A stretch of DNA of 64,000 nt, from assembly GCA_037447655.1 (NCBI GenBank), contig JBBHKE010000308.1, forward strand, positions 80,812 through 144,811, read 5' to 3'. The notes beneath the pieces are model-generated. The model did no database searches, was not told the origin of the DNA, and was given only the letters and a program-made list of their open reading frames with translations. A program made the position numbers and the translations under genes. This document shows, one piece after another, positions 36,905 through 48,317 of this stretch; the first letter of the stretch is position 1, and the number at the start of each line of letters is the position of its first letter. The stretch is from Zygnema cylindricum. Lineage: Eukaryota > Streptophyta > Zygnematophyceae > Zygnematales > Zygnemataceae.

Positions 36905-37080
36905 ATTACAATTTGTCGCGTTCCCTAAGATTTGCGAAATGAATAGTGTACTAATGTACTGTGTTAGATTTGCGACGCTTTGTCGCGTTGCCTAAGATTT
37001 GCGAAATGAATACTGTACCACCGTGTCAGATTTGCGACGCTTTGTCGCGTTCCCTAAGATTTTCGAAATAAATAGTGTAC
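36905..37080. repeat. Short tandem repeats of about 62 bp inside the hAT-like element
   Basis: Units read GTGTCAGATTTGCGACGC, then TTTGTCGCGTTCCC and a GCGAAAT word, three times before the MITE insertion and once after it (near 37,627). Confidence 0.65.
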
Positions 37081-37624
37081 TACACCGCCAATCGCTATTA
37101 GCGTTGTGTACGCTAATCCCGTCCCGCTTTTTTTTTGTTTTATTCTCAAATAGCGTAGTTTATTCTATTTTTTTATTTATTCTATTTAGGGTTATATTCA
37201 GTACGTTGTCTCTTAAATAGAGTGGTGTACGGTCAGTGTCAAGCCGTACATAAATGTACCTTTTTAAGTTAAAAATTACAATAAATTAGTTTTAGTAACC
37301 GCGGACGCATGAGAATGTGCGTTCTAAAAAGGAAAAAAAACCAGGTCGTAAAAAATCCCGCTCGCACATATTCGTCCGACAGCCGCGTTTCGACCGTGTG
37401 AATGTACGATTTGAGTACGATTTGTCAGATTTTGTACGGAAACTTATATTAGTGTAAGCATGTTTGCGACCGACATTTTTTTTTTCAAAGATCCAAATTA
37501 CCATAATCAAACAATTAGAATGTATGATTTTTTCCAAAATTTTCAAATTCTTAAATAGCGTACACCACGGTAATTATTTGTATACGCTAATGAAACCTAC
37601 ACGCTAATAGCGATTGGCGGTGTA
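37081..37624. mobile_element. 544-bp TA-flanked MITE, copy 2
   Basis: It has perfect 24-bp terminal inverted repeats (TACACCGCCAATCGCTATTA at the left end) and TA on each side. It matches copy 1 at 20,052-20,595 throughout and has identical length. It is inserted in the hAT-like element at 36,673-38,305, so it is younger than that element. Confidence 0.87.
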
Positions 37625-37688
37625 CCGTGTCAGATTTGCGACGCTTTGTCGCGTTCCCTTTGATTTGCGAAATAAATAGCTTACTACA

Positions 37689-38120
37689 GTACCGTGTCAG
37701 ATTTGCGACGCTAATCATGATGTCACGTACTTCCACGATGCCAAAGAGTACAAAGTACATGAATGTTGGATTATCATTTTGTAAGATTCGCGAAATGAAT
37801 AGTGTTAGTACCGTGTCAGATTTGCGACGCTAATCATGATGCCACGTACTTCCACGATACCAAAAGTACAAAGAACAATAATGTTGGAAAAAAAAAGTAC
37901 AANNNNNNNNNNTGCACCGTAGTACTAATCGCAGCGTTTAGACTGTGCCATGATCACGATGCCAAAGAGTACAAAGTACATGAATGTTGGATTATCTTTT
38001 TGTAAGATTCGCGAAATGAATAGTGTTAGTACCGTGTCAGATTTGCGACGCTAATCATGATGCCACGTACTTCCACGATACCAAAAGTACAAAGAACAAT
38101 AATTTGGAAAAAAAAAGTAC
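37689..38120. repeat. Tandem repeat of about 119-bp units, interrupted by a gap
   Basis: Units start GTACCGTGTCAGATTTGCG at 37,689, 37,808 and 38,029. Each contains ATCATGATG, TTCCACGAT and a GTACAAAG word. Confidence 0.7.
37903..37912. other. Assembly gap (10 N)
   Basis: Ten N characters inside the 119-bp tandem array. The array length is therefore uncertain. Confidence 0.95.
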
Positions 38121-38402
38121 AAACTTTTCTTTTCTTTTGGTTTTTTGTTTGACCGACCGTAACTGACCGTTTTTTTTTTCATGTTGAGTCAACCGACCGT
38201 AACCGCCCGACCCCCCAAAATTTGGCAACCGAATCCGTTCCGGATCCGGCGTGGGCGGTCGGTTAACGGTCGGTCACGGTTTCGGTTGACCGTTTGCGAC
38301 CTCTGCCTTATAGCGATATGTAATATGGATATATCGGTAACGAAACAATCCTTACCAGTATATCGCTTTGGCATGGCGATAAAATTTGCTGCCCGAATCT
38401 AG

Positions 38403-38868
38403 CAGAGGTCACAATCAGGTACCTGAATCCGTACCCGACCGTTACCCGACCGCCCACGTCGGATCCGGAACGGATTCGGGTGCCAAAAACTGGGGGTCGG
38501 TCGGATTCGGGCGGTTGATTCACATAAAAGAAAAAATAAATCGGGTGTGGTCGGGTAAGGAGAAAACGAAAAAAAATGGTTTTGTACCTGTCCATACTAT
38601 CCAACAATATTGTACTTTATACTCTTGGTATCGTGGAAGGTATGAGGAAGATGTACCATTAATTTTGTACATATTCCGGTACAGGCGAGTACGGGAAGTC
38701 GCAAGAAATCAAGATTCGGTTAACTTTTATTTTCGTAAACGCGTACCAGGTAACGGTTAACAATGTAGGAGCGTGATATAACCCAGTCGGGCGTCGGGTA
38801 CTCAAATTTTGAAAAAAACAAAAAACAGTCGGTTTCGGTTATCCAAAATTTTAATTTTGCGACCTCTG
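38403..38868. mobile_element. Small hAT-like MITE
   Basis: It starts CAGAGGTCACAA and ends TTGCGACCTCTG, with CCGACCG and GGTTTCGGTTA subterminal words as in 36,673-38,305. Flanking 8-mers do not match, so it is either decayed or recombined. Confidence 0.65.
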
Positions 38869-38968
38869 CTACAAAGTACGGGTTGGATTGTGAAACCCCC
38901 CTCAATAAATCGGCAATAAACATTTGTTGTTCGCGAAGCGATACATCGGTCTCCCTCAGAGTCTCAAC

Positions 38969-39345
38969 TACACCGTGAATCGCAATTAGCGTTAAGAAAT
39001 AATTAGTGTAAAAAAAAATTTAGTGAATTTGGGTTTAAGGCTTTTCGCCAAAAAACATTTACTTTAATTTATTCATAACACTAAATTGGGTACATGAACA
39101 TGTGAGAACAGGTTCGCGTGATTTTCTGTCATCTTTGTCACTGGGAATCAAATCTGAGTACGCTTTTTCGGGTTGACGCATTCACTTTCGCGTGTCGACG
39201 CCTTTGTATGACACACTTTTTGTACGACTGTACGAAATAACGAGCAGTTTTAGCACAGACTGACGCATTTCGTACACTACACTATTTAAAATCTGTCCAG
39301 ATTAGAGTTATTAACGCTAATTCGACAGTACCTATGTTAACATAA
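38969..39345. repeat. Dispersed repeat, copy 2
   Basis: TACACCGTGAATCGC followed by GAACATGTGAGAACAGGT, AATCAAATCTGAGTACG, a CTGTACGAAATAA block and TTAACGCTAA, in the same order as copy 1 at 12,247-12,615. Confidence 0.6.
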
Positions 39346-40036
39346 AAAAACAATTAAAGTTAATTACATTTCAAGTTCGAGGGTCAAAATTTGGGGGCAC
39401 CAAAAAAAGCGATTCAATAATTATAGGAAAGAATACGCAACACTGCAGTACAACTCTAAAATACGAGACCCGCCAAAGTGACCAAACCCATCAACCGCAC
39501 AAACTTGTAAGAAACCTAGTCTATATTGTAGTTTCAAGAAATGGTCGGGCAGGCGAGCCTTTTAGAAGTTTTAATACAAGCATCTGACATACAACAATTC
39601 AAAACTACCACGGCTTGTAATATTGCGCTGTAATTTTTTTTGTCGGTCGAACCAATCTGTTGGCCTCGTGCCATCCCCCAAACCAATGTTAATATGTGTA
39701 GCATCAATAGCTACGCATCAATGGGGGATTTTGTTGATAAACAGTTAAACACGAATCATTTGCTCTAGTACGGTTTATAGGATACGGAGTACGAACACGA
39801 ATACGGTGATACCATGTTAGTACATTACACCGTTGTTTAGCTATTAGTCCTGATATGTTTCTCGCCACTTATAAAAACAAATCCGTGCACACCCGTCCAG
39901 TATTTGATTCGAGATTGTAAAACGACAAGTGTGCACGGAGAAAGTATTTTTAAATGAAAAAAAACATTAACGATACTTTTTTATTGTGGTGCGTACGAGG
40001 TCTTGTGTGTCTCAAAACATGTGTTAAGGCGTGAGA
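39346..40036. other. Spacer with nothing recognised
   Basis: AT-rich DNA with no supported gene, ending at the target-site copy of the Mutator-like element. Confidence 0.35.
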
Positions 40037-40933
40037 TTTAATATGGGAATTGATCATGACAGTGACTGTTTTGGTTGCGCACAATCACTTACGTCATTTT
40101 GTTAAAAAACGTACGTTTGAAGTACACACAGGTACAAATAATGCACCGTTGAGTACAAATTTGACGGTCAATCAATTAGACAAGTTTGACCATCAAAATA
40201 TTGTTTCAACCCCTTAAAATTATGCCGCGCTTGCGAACGTCGACCATCATAATGTAATTAGCAATTCACACGGACGGCGAACGTTTACGGTAACAAAATT
40301 GCAGCAACCACATGTAAATAAAAGTGTTGCAGACGGTCACTTTTTGTCGTTGTGTGAGCTCCACGGTGAGAGCACTTAGCCGCAAAATTGAAATTTAATC
40401 GTCTAAGAGTTACATTAAACTTAGACGCAAAGTGAAACGAAACCTCTTGAAACTCAAGTACTATAAGTCTCGTAAGAAAATATTATAACGCACGAAACAA
40501 AATAAACTTGTACAATAAAACAAAATGGGGTCAAAATATCAGTTGAAATTAAATGAAAAAAATGTGCGTCGTCACGCGCGACGAAATCAAGCCACACTAT
40601 TGTAACAGCAATAGCGGATCGAACTTGTTTATAAAGGGGTATTTAGGTGTTATGATTATAGAGTACTAAATTTGGTAGACCTCCGCAAAAGAATCACGCT
40701 ATTTGGAGTTATATTTTAAAAGTTATAGCGATGGGTGCATTTAGGTGACAGCGTGGGGTCTATATTATAAGTGGGTATCATTGAAACGGGTTAAGGGTCA
40801 AATTAGTACCGAAATTACGCGTGTACGTTTCATAAAGTTCTAACGAAACGTTTAGTATGCACGGTGGTTCGTTTCGTACAAATTTTAGTACGAAAAGCGT
40901 GACGCGATTTTTTCGTCCGCGAAAATATTTTAT

Positions 40934-41155
40934 TTGTACGACGAAATGGGAATACCTTTGTACAACCGATCTTGCTATGATCCTGCAACAATCCTGCCAC
41001 ATTTTGTTTCACTTTACAGAGAGCAGATTTATGAGAGTAGAGGTAGCTTGATGCTGCAGGCTATGGCAGGCGCACTCAACGTGCATCTGGTCGTTATATT
41101 TAGGGATTGTTTGCTATGTATTGATTCCAAATTTACTTGTTTTTTATCATTGTAA
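40934..41155 (+). pseudogene. Left-arm copy of a mirrored coding segment in the Mutator-like element
   Basis: It reads YDEMGIPLYNRSCYDP, ATILPHFVSLY and ESRGSLMLQAMAGA. The same segment occurs inverted in the right arm (44,130-44,325). The family is not recognised; it may be a 5' exon of the element's protein or a captured fragment. Confidence 0.45.
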
Positions 41156-41259
41156 TGAGTAGTGAGTGAGTGAGTAGAGTTAAGTAATACATAAAAAAAA
41201 TGTGTTTACTGTGAGTGTGAGTGAGAATAAGTGATTTTTTTTATCTCTTTCTTTAGAGA

Positions 41260-41830
41260 ATGTTGCCTATACTCGATGAGATATTTGATTCAAGGGATGA
41301 GCTTCTTCGAACGGCACGAAGATTTGCAATGGGACAAGGATATACTATATCAATATCTTCTTCAAGAAAAAAACTGGTTGTTTTGCAATGTGATAGAGGG
41401 GGTACTTATAGAGATATTAAAGAGAAACAAATAGGACAAAGGTGAAACCGTTACTTTCTTCAACAAAAATTAACAAGTAGTAGTCGACGAATAGAATGTC
41501 CATTTCGTGTTTGTGGGTACGAAATGAATGACAAATGGGTATTATTCACCAAAATACAACAACACAATCACAAAAAATCCCCACATATCATGGCACACCT
41601 GATGTGTCGACGGATGGATAACAGTGAAATTGAAAAAGTTACGCATTTCTTTAAGTCTGGCGCAAAACCGAGGCAAGTTGTGAGCTCTTTATGATCAGGG
41701 GGTAAACCATATTACGCCACAGCTAGAGATATTTACAATTTACGGCGACAAATACGTAAACTTGAACTAAAAGGTAAATCATCTATTGTAGCTCTTATAG
41801 CTAACGCGAATGTACGGAAAAAAAAATAGA
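41260..41830 (+). pseudogene. FAR1/Mutator-type DNA-binding domain remnant
   Basis: The first frame (41,260-41,445) reads FDSRDELLRTARRFAMGQGY, then LVVLQCDRGGTYRDIK. After a frame change come IECPFRVCGYEMNDKWVLF, HNHKKSPH, a GAKPRQVV motif and ARDIYNLRRQIRK. This is the usual order in plant FAR1-like and Mutator transposase N-terminal regions (C..GG.YR, CPF, W.L, HNH, KPRQ, RDIYN). At least one frameshift and two in-frame stops (near 41,690 and 41,830) show it is dead. Confidence 0.7.
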
Positions 41831-41981
41831 TGGTAATGATGTTCCTCGATCAAACGAAGGGATCAACATACAGAACTCTAAATTACCAGAAGACGTGGCT
41901 AAACAAGGCATCGATTCAAGTGAATTGGCGGGGAAGAAAGGTTCACAATCGAACGAATAGGCGAGTAATAAAAGCTCTCAA

Positions 41982-42515
41982 ATGAATGATGGCGTTGCCA
42001 AACAAAGTTCTCAATTGGACGAAAAGGTAAACAAGGGAGTTTTAAATTATTTGAACGTGCCTTTACATTTAACATTTTGTTTGGCAAATTTACACGATGT
42101 TATGGCTGACGGGAATTGTGGTTTTAGGGTTGTTGCATCCCAATTGTATGGTAGTGAACACAGTTTTGTTCTAGTACAAATTTCGATGATCGAACATCTT
42201 CTTGCGAATCGTGAGCATTATGAGGATTTGTTTGGAAAAAATATTTACAAAAAATTGCACTGAAGATTGGACCATCACATCGGAGTTGCAAAAAAATGTA
42301 AATGGTTCCCAACTCCAGAAATGCCAATTCTACTCGCTACTCAATTGGAGAGGATTGTTTTGATTATCTTACAAAGTATCGTGGGTAGTAATACGTATAT
42401 TCCATACGCAAAATTCAGCGATCAAAGTCCTATTGGTTTGGTGTATGTCAACAAGAATCAGTGCCAAATGGGTGTCTTGGGAGGTGGAGTTTTACCTGGG
42501 TGTCTTGGGAGGTGA
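41982..42515 (+). pseudogene. OTU-like cysteine protease domain remnant
   Basis: Residues 39-90 of the frame read HDVMADGNCGFRVVASQLYG, then MIEHLLANREHYEDLFG. The DGNC motif carries the Asp and Cys of OTU-family deubiquitinases, and the spacing to the MI..L..NRE.Y block fits proteins fused to plant Mutator-like transposases. The frame stops at 42,261-42,263; a second frame (42,267-42,515) gives a C-terminal part in which the expected catalytic His block reads VNKNQCQMG. Probably inactive. Confidence 0.65.
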
Positions 42516-42639
42516 AGTTTTACTGAGCCATAGTGGCATCTCGCATTTGTATGGTGCGAGATGGTCGGAAGTTTTAAACCCTCGTTTTCAAAATTGGAAC
42601 AATCACTTGAAGGTACATGTTTGTGTTGAACCTTAACCT

Positions 42640-44013
42640 TTTATAGGTTAAAATCACATTGTTTGCATGTAGTTGTGGTATAATTGAACCATTTGAAAGC
42701 ATAAACCATAAACATACAATACATGCATGTGAGGTGGCGGTTGTAGTTTGTATGTAAAGTGCCATTAATTCCAATTGTTACATTTTCTTAATTTATTACA
42801 AACTATCACTGAATTTTTGGTTTTTTTTATTGCAAGAAATATACAATGATGAAATTTAAGAAGTACCATCCAACTTTTTCTATTATTTATTTTGGCGTTA
42901 TTTTCTCATATTTTTTGTTTTCATTTTTCGTCATTTGGAGGAGTGACAATTTAGAAAGAGTAATTGGTTTTCTTTTTTTTCATTAACTTTTTTTCAATGT
43001 ATAAGGCTTCTAATTTGACATTTTGAAAAGATATTAAAATGTATGGTTGTCAAAAGCTTATATTTACATTTTTGAAATCAAAAAGCAATTGCAAATGTGT
43101 TAGTTGTTTATTTTTATTAAATGGTTAAAAGTATTTATACCAAATTAATGAATGTTTGGATTAACTTTTAATACCAGCAAAATGCCCATTCTTGCTGGCT
43201 TTTTCAGAATTTCTTCACATTGCATTATCCTTTCTTTATTATAATGATAACAAAGCGCCTCAATATTACTACCTTTGTCTGAATATCCTCACATTGCATT
43301 ATTCTTTCCTAAGTGAAACTAGTGCATCACTTGACTGGAATGGTTCTTATGTGTGCTACTTTTAATATTTTTTGTTCTTCATCTAGTCCAAACGCTTATT
43401 CTAGAACAGTATAGAACCCTAAAATTTTAAAGAGTACTATATAACCAAAAAATAATAAGCCAATCCTCTTAAACCCCAAAACATATCCAAGGTTCTTTTT
43501 TTTTGGTTAAATTGTTGCATTTTCCACTATTGCGTGTTCATTGCCAATAACAGCTACCCAACCATATGGCGCTCAGGCATCGCAAAAACTTTGAAATCAT
43601 GGTTCGTTTTTAGGTGGGTCTGTTTTGTCGCGCGTCACATCGGGCATTATATTTCGTTTAATTAGTACTTTACAGTTTCGTTTGATTAAGTGTGAAGAGT
43701 TTGGTCTATTTAGTTTGTGTACAGAACTTCTAGTATTTTCGGTTCGTGTGTAGTACGTCTAATACTTTCATTTCGTGTAGATTACGTTGTACTTTAAGTA
43801 TTATACTTCTAGATGTTTCGTTTCGATAATTTCAGTTTGCGTCTTACTCTATTTTGCGTCCAAGTACATCTGACGCTTCTAATATTAGATTAGGGATGTA
43901 ATCTAGCGACTAAGTTAAAATGTCAGTCACTGAGGGAATAACTAAGGGAATATTATTGTAAAGTTAATGTATAAGAATTAATGTGAATTTCCTGTACTGA
44001 ATTATGTATGTCT
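42640..44013. other. AT-rich interior of the Mutator-like element
   Basis: No open frame of note. It separates the OTU remnant from the right arm. Confidence 0.4.
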
Positions 44014-44325
44014 CTATCTATGTTCATGAGAATTTAATGTGTATGAGCTGGTTGATAATTGACATTGAGTTAAATTCGCTTCCGCATTCTGTAATTTGTC
44101 AATTTTCTGCGCATTCCGATTGAGTCTCGTTCTTTTCACCAAATGCTCGCTGAATGCGCCTGCCATAGCCTCCAACATCAAGCTACCTCTACTCTCATAA
44201 ATCTGCTCTATGTAAACTGAAACAAAATGTGGCAAGATCGTTGTAGGATCATAGCATGATCGGCCGTACAAAGGTACTCCCACTTCGTCGTACACATAAA
44301 ATATTTTCGTGGACGAAAAAATCAC
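44014..44325 (-). pseudogene. Right-arm copy of the mirrored coding segment
   Basis: The minus strand reads VYDEVGVPLYGRSCYDP, TTILPHFVSVY and ESRGSLMLEAMAGAF, and continues for about 40 more codons. It pairs with 40,934-41,155. Several differences from the left copy are conservative (V/L, V/I, V/M), which hints at past coding constraint. Confidence 0.45.
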
Positions 44326-45949
44326 GTCACGCTTCGCGAACCAACATTTCTTCGAAATCGACTAGCGTGCGATTCGTACAAATGAATACCGCTCGGCGCT
44401 CGCACAAAACCGAACCAACACAAAAGTATTGTACCGAACGAAACAAACATAACTAACGCCAACCGAACAAAACATATGATTGCGCGATTTCGGCCGACAC
44501 CGATTCGCCCAAAATCGTAACATTTCGCTGTCAATGTAAGATTGTTGATTCGTAGATAGTGTTGCTCGATTTCGTCGCGCGTGACGACGCACATTTTTTT
44601 CCTTTAATTTCAAATGATATTTTTACCCCGGTTCGTTTTATTCATAGTTGTTCAAATCGCGCGATTTTTTCATTTTTTTCCGATTGAAACGTATAATTCG
44701 TGACTTTTGAAAAAAACGTAAAAAAACGTGTACTGTAAAGTGAAACTGAAAATTTACGAAAATTTGTAAACAAATTACTGTAAGCGTACATTTTTTTACG
44801 GATATGTACGGAATAAAACGGGAAATATGCATTGTACTTATTGGTACTTTCTGTTGAGTGAATTGAAAATGAATACCACGGAAGTTGTACGTTATATAAT
44901 CGAAAATGTATGGATATTTTCGAAAAGAGACGTTGAACGTCACAATAATTTTGCGCCTTCAGTTTGAAATTTGTACCTGCGTCTTCTTCAATTTTTTTTT
45001 GAAAGAAGACGCCATGGAACATTGAAAACGAAATCGCGAGGAAGCCGCTTCCCCCTATCCTACCCTCCTCCCTGTATGTCATTTCCCCATGTCCTGTCTG
45101 TCTGTCAGATAGGCTCGGACAGACGAAATTCCATAAAATTTAACCTTCGTGGCATACAAACCCGAGTACGTCAATTGTGTGGAGTACCCTAAGGTGAACG
45201 ACTGGACTACCAGTTGAGGAAGAGTTCCGATATGAGCAATGAGTGTGATAAAAATATAAATAGTTTATTGTTTTACCGCTCATTTAACGGGAAAAACTTG
45301 CAAACTGCGTTATATGTAATAGTTTTTTGTTTTTTTATGTACGGAATAGTACGGAAGGAAATTCATTAACGATTTTTTGCGATTTGATCAAAGGTTCAAT
45401 GCGTTTGTTACGTATAATTCGTCGCGTACGGTACGTTCACACTAATCGCCGTGAACAACTATGGTTTTATTAAAAAATGTTTATTTCGTTTCGTGCGTTA
45501 TAATATTTCCGTACGAGACTTATAGTACTTCAGTTTCAAGAGGTTTTGTTTCACTTTGCGTCTAAGTTCAATGTAACTCTTAGACGATTAAATTTCAATT
45601 TTGCGGCTAAGTGCTCTCACCGTGGAGCTCACATAACGACAAAAAGTGACTGTCTGCAACACTTTTATTTACATGTGGTTGCCGCAGTTTTGTTACCGTA
45701 AACGTTCGCCGTCCGTGTGAATTGCTAATTTTGTTATGACGGTCGACGTTCGCAAGCGCGGCATAATTTTAAGCGGTTGAAACAATATTTTGATGGTCAA
45801 ACTTGTCCAACCGATTGACCGTCAAATTTGTACTCAACCGTGCATTATTTGTACCTGTGTGTACTTCAAACGTACGTTTTTTGACAAAATGACGTAAGTG
45901 ACTGTGCGCAACCAAAATAGTCACTGTCATGATCAATTCCCTTTAGTAT

Positions 45950-46611
45950 ATGTATAATTCGATGTCAGATTTTGCCGCTGGTCCGTACATGCCTCCTTTT
46001 GTAACGGTACAATTTACCAAGCTTCATGTTCGTGCCCTAATTAAGGGTGAAACTTACCATGGTGAATTTTGTCCTGTTACCCAATATTTATGTTTTAGTA
46101 CGAGTAAACTTGAACTTTCAAAAAACACAATCAGTCGAATTAAGGTCGTTTTACAAAGTTTATGAACCATTAGGATGACTTTTTCCTCTAGTGTAATCAC
46201 CCTGTTTGTGTTGAACATTTTTGCATTCACAATTTGGCATATCCTCCAGGTTTGTATTTATAAAACCTAATTGACAAGGTACATTTTTTATTTTCAATGG
46301 AAGAGTTTTGTAACAGTACCATGTGGATAATTGGACTGTGTGGTATGTTAATAATGCCTTCTTTATTGGCCAAGTATTACGTTTCTCATAAGCAACCGTA
46401 TTGGTGCATCGACGAAACTAAGGTCATTCCTCTATCAAGAGTTGCCAATACTTGTTCGGAGAGCTTTACTAACAACAATTTTGTGACCAATTTGTCATCA
46501 AGTCATGCTGGCAAACTACAGTGTATCGCTATTAGTGTAAAGCTTTCTTTTGCCACTCAAATCATATTTTTTGCATACACATTCATTCAATGGTCGATTG
46601 GAGTAAACTAA
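45950..46611 (+). other. Two unassigned short ORFs beside the Mutator-like element
   Basis: Frames at 45,950-46,165 (71 codons) and 46,297-46,611 (104 codons, ATG start, hydrophobic ends). I recognise neither family and see no supporting splice sites. Confidence 0.15.
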
Positions 46612-47393
46612 TCAGAATGTGACAACCTTGCAATAGCAACCGTCGGATAAGCGATCCACTACGTTTGCAAGGAGAAAATATGTTTGAACTGGCATAAAAA
46701 TAATAACATTAATAGAAATACATGGTGTAGTTTCGACTTATGTGGCTTAGTCTGGTTGGTACCACGTAGGCTTATGTTCAAATGTTTGAAAATTGTCAAA
46801 GACTTTTTAGGCACAATAGGAATGTAAGATTTACGCGAGTGGACAATGCTTATGATATGTAAGAGTGTAATAAACGAAAGATTAGCACATGCGTGATATA
46901 TAAATGCCGAAACCTTGTAATAACACATAAACTGCCCTCATCAAGAATGTTGTGTGCTTTCTCATGGCTCAAAATAATCCTTTCTCTAATGTGGACCATT
47001 CTTCGGCATGTACGTTTCTCTTGTAGTGTGCCCTTTGATTATGGGGGATCTTTTACGATTCGTCCTTGTTTATACATAAATGAGTCCCAATCCGAAAGAG
47101 ATTTCATCATTTTAGCGCTTGCCAATTCCACATTGAGGCTTGGTAGATTGTTGAACATGTCACTAATATTCCAACAGGCTTTAGAGAGGGGAGTTTGATC
47201 CAATCTTTATCCCCATTGGTTTGTTTCAACAAATGATGTGATTGGACTGAGGGTCCCTCCCTCCCCCTTTCCCCCTCCCTCTCCCTCACCCCCTATGATT
47301 GCTAGGCATGGATCATCTGTCAAGAATCACCCACACGCGTCATGTCAATTAATTCCATCCCACGTAAGATATGCCTGAGCCAGCTGAGACTGC

Positions 47394-47981
47394 ATGAGTT
47401 GCCTAAATAAGGGCAATTCAGCCCACTTCTCAGTCAAAATCTACTTCCCGGGCCAACAAGCTGCTAAAGGGACCTGCCATTACAATCGAAAACGCGGTTT
47501 GTTGGGTGGAATGCATAGTGATTTTATTCTGTTTTTCAGAAATGACTTATCTGACAGATTCAAAGAGGAGCAAAAGAAAATAACTGACCAAAGTTTCACA
47601 TTTTGCAAAGATAGTGAATTTCCTCGTAGACCACAGACTAGAATAAGGAAATGTATAACCGTATCCTGTACTCAAATCATGCACAAACTACTGCTTCCAG
47701 GAACACCCTCTCAGATTTTATTCAAAATTTATATCACTTTTTATGTGTTGAAAAAAGCAAGTCATCCACGACTAACTTTCAGTGGACTTTATTTTAACAT
47801 CTGTTTTGTACCATATTTTTGTTTCAACTCCCTTTGCAAGCAGTTAATTCTTCAAAACCACAAATTGTCTGTTAGCTATTGTTTCAACCATCAAATCCAC
47901 ATCAACAATTTTTGGCATGATAATCCATTACGAATGCAAGATGAAAAAAAAAAAACACGCAACTGTGGTCGTTACAATTGA
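47394..47981 (+). other. Unassigned ORF of 195 codons
   Basis: It has an ATG start and stop, making it the longest clean frame between 46 and 48 kb. The product is basic and Cys/His-containing with an aromatic-rich C-terminal half. No motif is recognised. It lies tail-to-tail with fibrillarin and may be a chance frame or relic. Confidence 0.2.
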
Positions 47982-48317
47982 TTCAGGTGGAGTCACACTT
48001 CAAAAAAAAAAAGTGGAGATTCTGTCCGTATTGCTTTACAGCAAAGGGATTACAGGAGTATCCTGCTTGGGAACTACTGTGGGAGGTCTAAAATGTACAC
48101 CAGGAGCTGCGACCTTAAATGTCTCATCTCGCAACAATCAGGACACGGATCGACTTTTGGAAAAAGTCATCTCTTAACTCATCAATATCACATCAAGCTG
48201 TTTCTCTTAAGCAATTCACTAAGGCACTACTTACAACTTTAAAAGCAGTGTTGCCTAGTACCATGAAAGAAGTAGAAAATATTAGGCTTTTTTTGCATCA
48301 AAACTTATTATCAAAAA

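Larger units (their letters stand above)
36665..38313. mobile_element. Non-autonomous hAT-like element with perfect 8-bp target duplication
   Basis: The element spans 36,673-38,305, starts CAGAGGTCGCAAA and ends with the inverted TTTGCGACCTCTG. It is flanked on both sides by CCTTATAG. CAGNG ends and 8-bp duplications are hAT hallmarks. Subterminal regions are dense in ACCGACCG/CGGTCGGT. No transposase is encoded. It contains short tandem repeats, an assembly gap and an inserted 544-bp MITE. Confidence 0.85.
40037..45949. mobile_element. Mutator-like element (5.9 kb) with long inverted repeats
   Basis: The element spans 40,045-45,941. It begins GGGAATTGATCATGACAG and ends with the inverted sequence ending CAATTCCC. 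Long inverted repeats extend about 480 bp with interruptions. The flanks TTTAATAT and TTTAGTAT look like an 8-9-bp target duplication with one change. More mirrored blocks continue inward to about 41,090 and 44,130, and the right arm carries about 0.8 kb (about 44,640-45,460) missing from the left. It contains FAR1-like and OTU-like remnants but no recognisable Mutator transposase core. Confidence 0.75.

Noticed and set aside
36665-38313. CRISPR-like array from evenly spaced repeats
   Set aside because: This is eukaryotic DNA, the units are about 62 and 119 bp, there are no unique spacers, and the array lies inside a hAT-like element.
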